The position numbers and the translations under genes were made by a program. Of a stretch of 64,000 bases of DNA, positions 51,701 through 57,700 are shown piece by piece. Numbering within the stretch: the first letter of the stretch is position 1; each line of letters begins with the position of its first letter. The stretch comes from Trileptium ribeirensis (taxonomy: Eukaryota; Nematoda; Enoplea; Enoplida; Thoracostomopsidae): positions 1 through 64,000 of the forward strand of contig JASANE010029145.1 in NCBI GenBank assembly GCA_030248225.1, given 5' to 3'. Below the pieces are notes generated by a model, which saw only the letters and a list, made by a program, of their open reading frames with translations, did not search any database and was not told the DNA's origin.

Positions 51701-54700
51701 ACTGTCAACAACATGAGAAAGGTAAACCTGTTGTTTGCGAAATCACGACTCGCACCGATTAAACAAGTGTCCCTTCCACGTCTTGAGCTGATGACGACAG
51801 TTATCGGGGCTAGTCTTGTCTGCTTCGTGAGGAAAGAAATGCTTCCCATACAAAAGGTTCATCAAAATCATCAAAGAAATTACCAGCATTCGTGGCAAAT
51901 CGTTTGAACGAGTTTAAAAGTCACTCGGACTTCATATACCGACAATTTATTGGTAGTAAGAGTGTGAATGACTGTTGAGCTGTTCTAAATTGTCACCCAG
52001 TGGCAATACGATGGCGTCAACGACTATTCTTATATTATACTGTCGCTCAGTGATAATATGAGGGTGTATCCGACTGTTCTACATATTCTGAAATCATGAA
52101 GATATCAAAATGTAACAGGTTTTCTTCAATACTTGGGTTCCCGAGTGTCACGTCTACCGCGAATAGCTAGCTCATTAGCATATAGCAGAAGGATGTTGTT
52201 TTGGCTAGACTGATATAGTGCGGTGAAGTTGGTTTTGGTGAAGTGTTAGGTCGATATCGGTTCGATTAGGATTGAGTTGAAGTTGATTTAATAGTAAATA
52301 ATTTGAATTTTGTTATTATTGATATATCATTCAAAATGATTCATATATACATGCATGAACGTCTATCTTGTGTTTTTAGATAGATACATAAATTAACTGT
52401 ATAGCATAAAATTAGTATATAAACTCCCTTAGTAGTACATTATACAATAATGCTGATAAATTTTTCCATCGCTTAAAAAAGAAAATTTTTGAAAATTTGT
52501 TAGGGTTCAAAATGTCCCAAAACTTTGTCAAACCCGCAATTTCTGTATGTTTAAACTTTTTCTTCATATTCCACTAATTTTTAAATACGAACAAGACATT
52601 TTTTAAATATGGTTATTTATTGGTTTCTAAATAAGTATGTACATAATAAAGTATTGATTTAGTCAAACAATCATTCGTTAATATTTGCATTAACGACTTA
52701 TCGAGTCATGTTCAAAACCATTTACAACTACTGCAGATTACCTCTGTAAGATCACCCAGCAATGTTGCTTCGTGTAAACGAATAAACGCTGAAATTGGCT
52801 TCTGTAAGAACGGCGCACTCCCAACCAACACGTTGCACACTTCGGATCCTGGTGGGATCTTTTTCAAAAAGTGTTGATTGCCCTGAAATATGGAATGAAT
52901 CATTTCGCTCCGTGCACGAAATCTGAAGTTGAAAATGGAGACGTCCGACGAACTCGCATCGTTATAAAATTATCAAACTTCCTTCAGCCGACACGTCCAC
53001 ACCGTAACCCGATCAGGATAATTATAATCTGACAGTTGGCTATGAATAAATTGAAACTATGGCTGCTAAGTAGGCTGCATGTGGGTTCTCTTGTATACTA
53101 ATTAGCACGGCTAGCCCAGAACTAAATATTAGACAACATCACTCGAACCGCACCCCAAATTTAAACCCTAGAAAGCCTACCTGATCATGATCTGTCCCCC
53201 TGGCATTTTCAGGTGCCCCCGGTTCATCGCCTCTTGGAAATTTTTTTGTTCCCAATCGGTCCAAAGAACAAAAAAATTGATCAAAGTTTGTACTAAAATC
53301 CCGTTCTGAAGCCAAAAATTTCTCAAATTTTGTCTAAATTTACTTCAAAATAGCTTTTTCTCTCCATCAAAACCATTTTGGCAGTGTTTCTGACACGATT
53401 TTTAACTGTTTTTCTCTTGGCAAAATGGGGCGCCCCTGGTTCATGCCCTGTGGCAAAATTTTCAGCGAATGGAGAGCCCAGAGTTACCCACATTAACTCG
53501 AATGCATTAATCGAAATGTTGTGACTTATAAAATTTATCAATTTAATATATTTTGTTATATATAGTGTTAAGTATTATGTACATAATCAGCTGTTATATT
53601 GATCGATAATAAAACCTGAATAGTTTTACAGCAATTCATTCAATACCGCCTAAAACCAGGGCTTGGCATTTGGCTTAAAGAATTTTAAATTTAAGGACCA
53701 CGTCTTGCAAACATTGACATTATATGAAATTTCAATAATAATGATCTCATTGGAAATTGCGAAAAACAGCTGTATAACTTAGCAGCTAAATCTTTTGTAT
53801 TATTCGACCATTAATACCAGTGCATTTCTGTACACCAAATTTTATACAAACGTAGAACATGCGGCTCAATTTCAGAACTATTTTATTCCCAAAAATGATG
53901 TTATCTTTGCGCATTTCTCCTTATTAATTTGTATAAAGCTCAAAAGAAAATGTTATATATATATATTTTTCGATACTGCAAAACGATTTATCAAACGCGT
54001 TAATGAAAATAAGTTACATAAAATCCCTGACCAGAAGCTCAGTTTAAAACACATACCATTCATTTCTATTGTGAGGAAATTTTATCGCACTTTAGTCCTT
54101 GGTATTGGACAGTCGGTCTGCATATATATCACATGAAACATGATAGTCGCTAGGGGATGGTCAGCTAGGATAGTCGGTCTGCATATATATCACATGAAAC
54201 ATGATAGTTGCTAGGATGGTCACCCAGGAAATAAATGCGAACGAAGTAATTAGTTTGAGTATTTTCGAATGCCTCTTTTATTACGTTTAAAAAGATACAC
54301 GAAAATTTTTAGCTGCAATAATTATTAGTAGTTTACTTGAGCGAATAGTATTGTGATGTCACAGTTTCCCCTTGTGCCTTATAATTACATAATGTTACCC
54401 CTATTAACGCATATATTGAACTTACGTTGAGGTAGGCAAAATTACATGAAAATAAGAGATAAGGTAACACACAATAACTCACACAGAAAGCATCCAGCAA
54501 ATTTAAGTTGCACTGCAGTATAACCACTGAAGCTGTAACTTTGCAAAATTAATAAATTTGCTATTTTGACGACGTTGAAGAGTAGCAATAACGCCACAAC
54601 CTATGCTTCTGATTCGCTTAAAATTTGTCGTATGGACAGGGCTACTCTTCCAATGACAAAGACACTATTTCAGATGCAGAAATCATACAGGTAAATACTA

Positions 54701-57700
54701 CCAGATGTGAGTTAATTTTAATGAGTGAAGAGGTACGAGCGTTGAAACTTCCACCATTTTTCATAATTGCTGCAGATATGTACACCGTATACAGGCTCAT
54801 AATAATAATATGTGCGAAAAAACTATAACGAATTACTCGACCGTAAAAAACTCTCTATATATACTTAATGATATGCTTCCCCAAAAATATTTATTCAAGT
54901 TTCTAATCGGGATTGCCTATCACGGCGCTGAGATGTTGGACATTAGTGAGATTTATCTGACCTGTTCGATCGATCTACCTGATCGATTTTAACACCATAG
55001 TGGATAAAAAATGTTAAAACAGATAAGCTTCGCGTCGACTAACAAAAGTACATTATTAATTCAGCTGCTAGATTTACTGATGCTTCTTTTACGATTTTAC
55101 CTTCAAAATAAGTTATTATACGCGATTCGATTTTAAGTATGTACACCGTGGTTGTTGTTTTATCAAAATCGCAAACTGAAAAATCAAAAATTAGCGATGA
55201 GAATTCTACCATCGGCATTATCAGTTTAGCAAATACCAATATTGGATCCGTGCTGTAGGAACGCAATTTGTGTATACGTAAAGTACCGTGTATGTTCGCT
55301 TTGTCCAACTAAAAAAGAACTGTGGCTCCAGAGAGAGAGCTAAGATTTGTCAAAGTCTTACGTCTGTTCGCATTCATAAAATGACATGCTGACTCGATCA
55401 GCTATGTTCGCGGTCACTAAATTATTGCGATGATAAACAGTCGTAAAAATAATAACCGCGAACAACGCTTGCTATGTCGCAAATCGTGTATAACGGTAAA
55501 ATATGGATTTGTACGCTGACACCAAGGATGAGTACTAAGATTTCGTAGACAGTTGAACGCATTTCAACTGGCGGCAGTCTATTTAAAATCAAACTTTTTA
55601 ATTTAGAATCATGTTTATTTAAGCAGTTATTAAATTACCTCAATATAAAACATAAAGGTTTTAATGATCATCAATCTTATATTTTACGCATCGTACATAA
55701 TGTACAACAGTCACGGACAAAGTACATGTAAGTCCAGACGCTGACGAACGCAATTTCACCTATTTGTCTAAACGCGGATGGAAAAAATTGCAACTGGGCG
55801 CGGACTGACGATATTTACCTGGACCCGGACGAACGCAATTTGCTCCGTCTGCGTCCGTCTTTTGCGCACTCACTTTTGTCCGTGGCTGTAGCAGGTCGAT
55901 TACCAAAGTCAGCATAACATATTTAACTAAAACGAAGCGATGTTAGTCTCTGTAGTAGCCGCGGGTGATTTTAGCATTATGTCAGCGGTTTTAGTCCCGC
56001 GTGAGACCAGTTTGCCAGAAATAAAAATATAATTGTACACATAAAACATACATGCCGATACTCCGAGGTTTCAGGAAGGGGTGGTTTAGAGGGCCTCGGG
56101 GGAGGTCCTCCATGGCGTGCTGAAAAATGTTGACGACATTTTTGCAAATTTTACCCCGATTCTTGCTAATTTCAACATATTTTTGCCAATTTTGCCAAGC
56201 CGGGAGTACCTTCAGGAAGAGGGGGTGGGGTCCGAGACTTCAGGGGTACAGCAAACTCCTGTTTCGGCATTTATGCCAAAAATACAATTATACGCGTGCT
56301 ATATATATATATATTACCTATTTTAACCAAATCGAAAGCAAAGTATAAGACACATAACGGTCCATGCATCATATTGAAAGAACGATTATTAAGCACCTAC
56401 ATCGCAAACATCTATTATTATGTAATGCTAACATTCATACCCAAAATCATAAATTCCATAACATGACAACATGCAAAGAAAGCATGCGAAAAGATACAAG
56501 ACGTGCTTGGAAGTGAGACGGGGTTAAGTTAAAGTTACACAATGGCGTACAACTAAATACGACCAGTCGTAGTGGAACTACATTTTTTGAGCGGAGCGAC
56601 GGCATTAGTAATATGAACGTACTCATTGTCTTGGGAATATATTATTACCTAGACAACAATGAGTAAATGAAAGAATAGTTTTATTTACCCCAGGGTATAT
56701 GCCGTTACAACGACTCTACGACCAACAATTGAGCTGTTATGAGCTTAATTAGGGTGTTAATTAGCTAATTAGCTTAATTAATGATAAAATTGGCAAGTTG
56801 CCAAACTTCTAAAATATCAGGTGCACATCCTCACATGATAAGCTTTCAAACAAAAAAAGTTTTTTGAAATAGGTTCAGTGGTTCTTGAAATCCATGAAAG
56901 ACTAACAGACGAACGGACATCGACTTTTTTGTTCCCAGACAGAAAATACAAACGCTTCGCTCGATTATATGTATGACATATAATACGTATAGCTATTTCA
57001 AGAGGGTAGCTATTAGCGATAAGCATGGATAGTACACCATTGCGGAATATACCGAATATCCGGTTTATCCAGATATTGAAAAACTATCCAAGAATATTAA
57101 CTGCAAATATCTGTATACTGTATATTGCCATACACTATTACTGCTTTTTTATGATGTATTAAGGATGATAAATACCTCGCTCCGCTCAACAATCACCAAT
57201 ACACTAAAATTGAATAGCTACAGATAGCCGCAGTACTCGCCGGAACAATGAGTTGCGCTCGTGGGAGGCATTTGAAATTTTCTGATCTGTTCAAAAATGA
57301 TTAGCGCTTGTTCGAAACGGTATCTGCCGAGTAGTACTGCACATGCATACACAATTTATTATGCTAACGATCATCACGCAAACAATGTACGACTACGGAC
57401 AAACATAAAAGCAAATTTTTCGCGAGAAGTTAACGAAAAATATTAACAGCTGTTCAACAATATGTTGTTTTACAGAATTATTGTCGCTAAACAATAATTT
57501 GCTTTTAGTTTTGTCTCTAACCTAAAATAATTATATTTTGTTAATAACAAACCATCTTCGCCTGAATATCCCCGTGCGATCCCGAGCCACTACGATGTAT
57601 GCCTTTGAACAACGCTACTTTTTGCTTGTAGCGCTGCGAAAACGAGCCAGACTTTGCCAAAAGCGGAGTAGACGACCCGCTTCCGCCAGAACGGTTACTT

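Larger units (their letters stand above)
48178..52741. other. intron 2 of the SLC4 gene
   Basis: Contains a CAGTACTCGCC-family element next to exon 3 and a BEL/Pao fossil. 48420-48880 and 51908-52741 have no recognised gene. The stretch just after 51908 may be the untranslated end of the retroelement. Confidence 0.75.
52883..57552. other. intron 1 (first visible) of the SLC4 gene
   Basis: Contains repeat copies at 53270, 54111, 55127, 55706, 56560, 57231 and 57390. 53500-54100 and 54240-55120 are AT-rich with no recognised gene. Confidence 0.75.
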
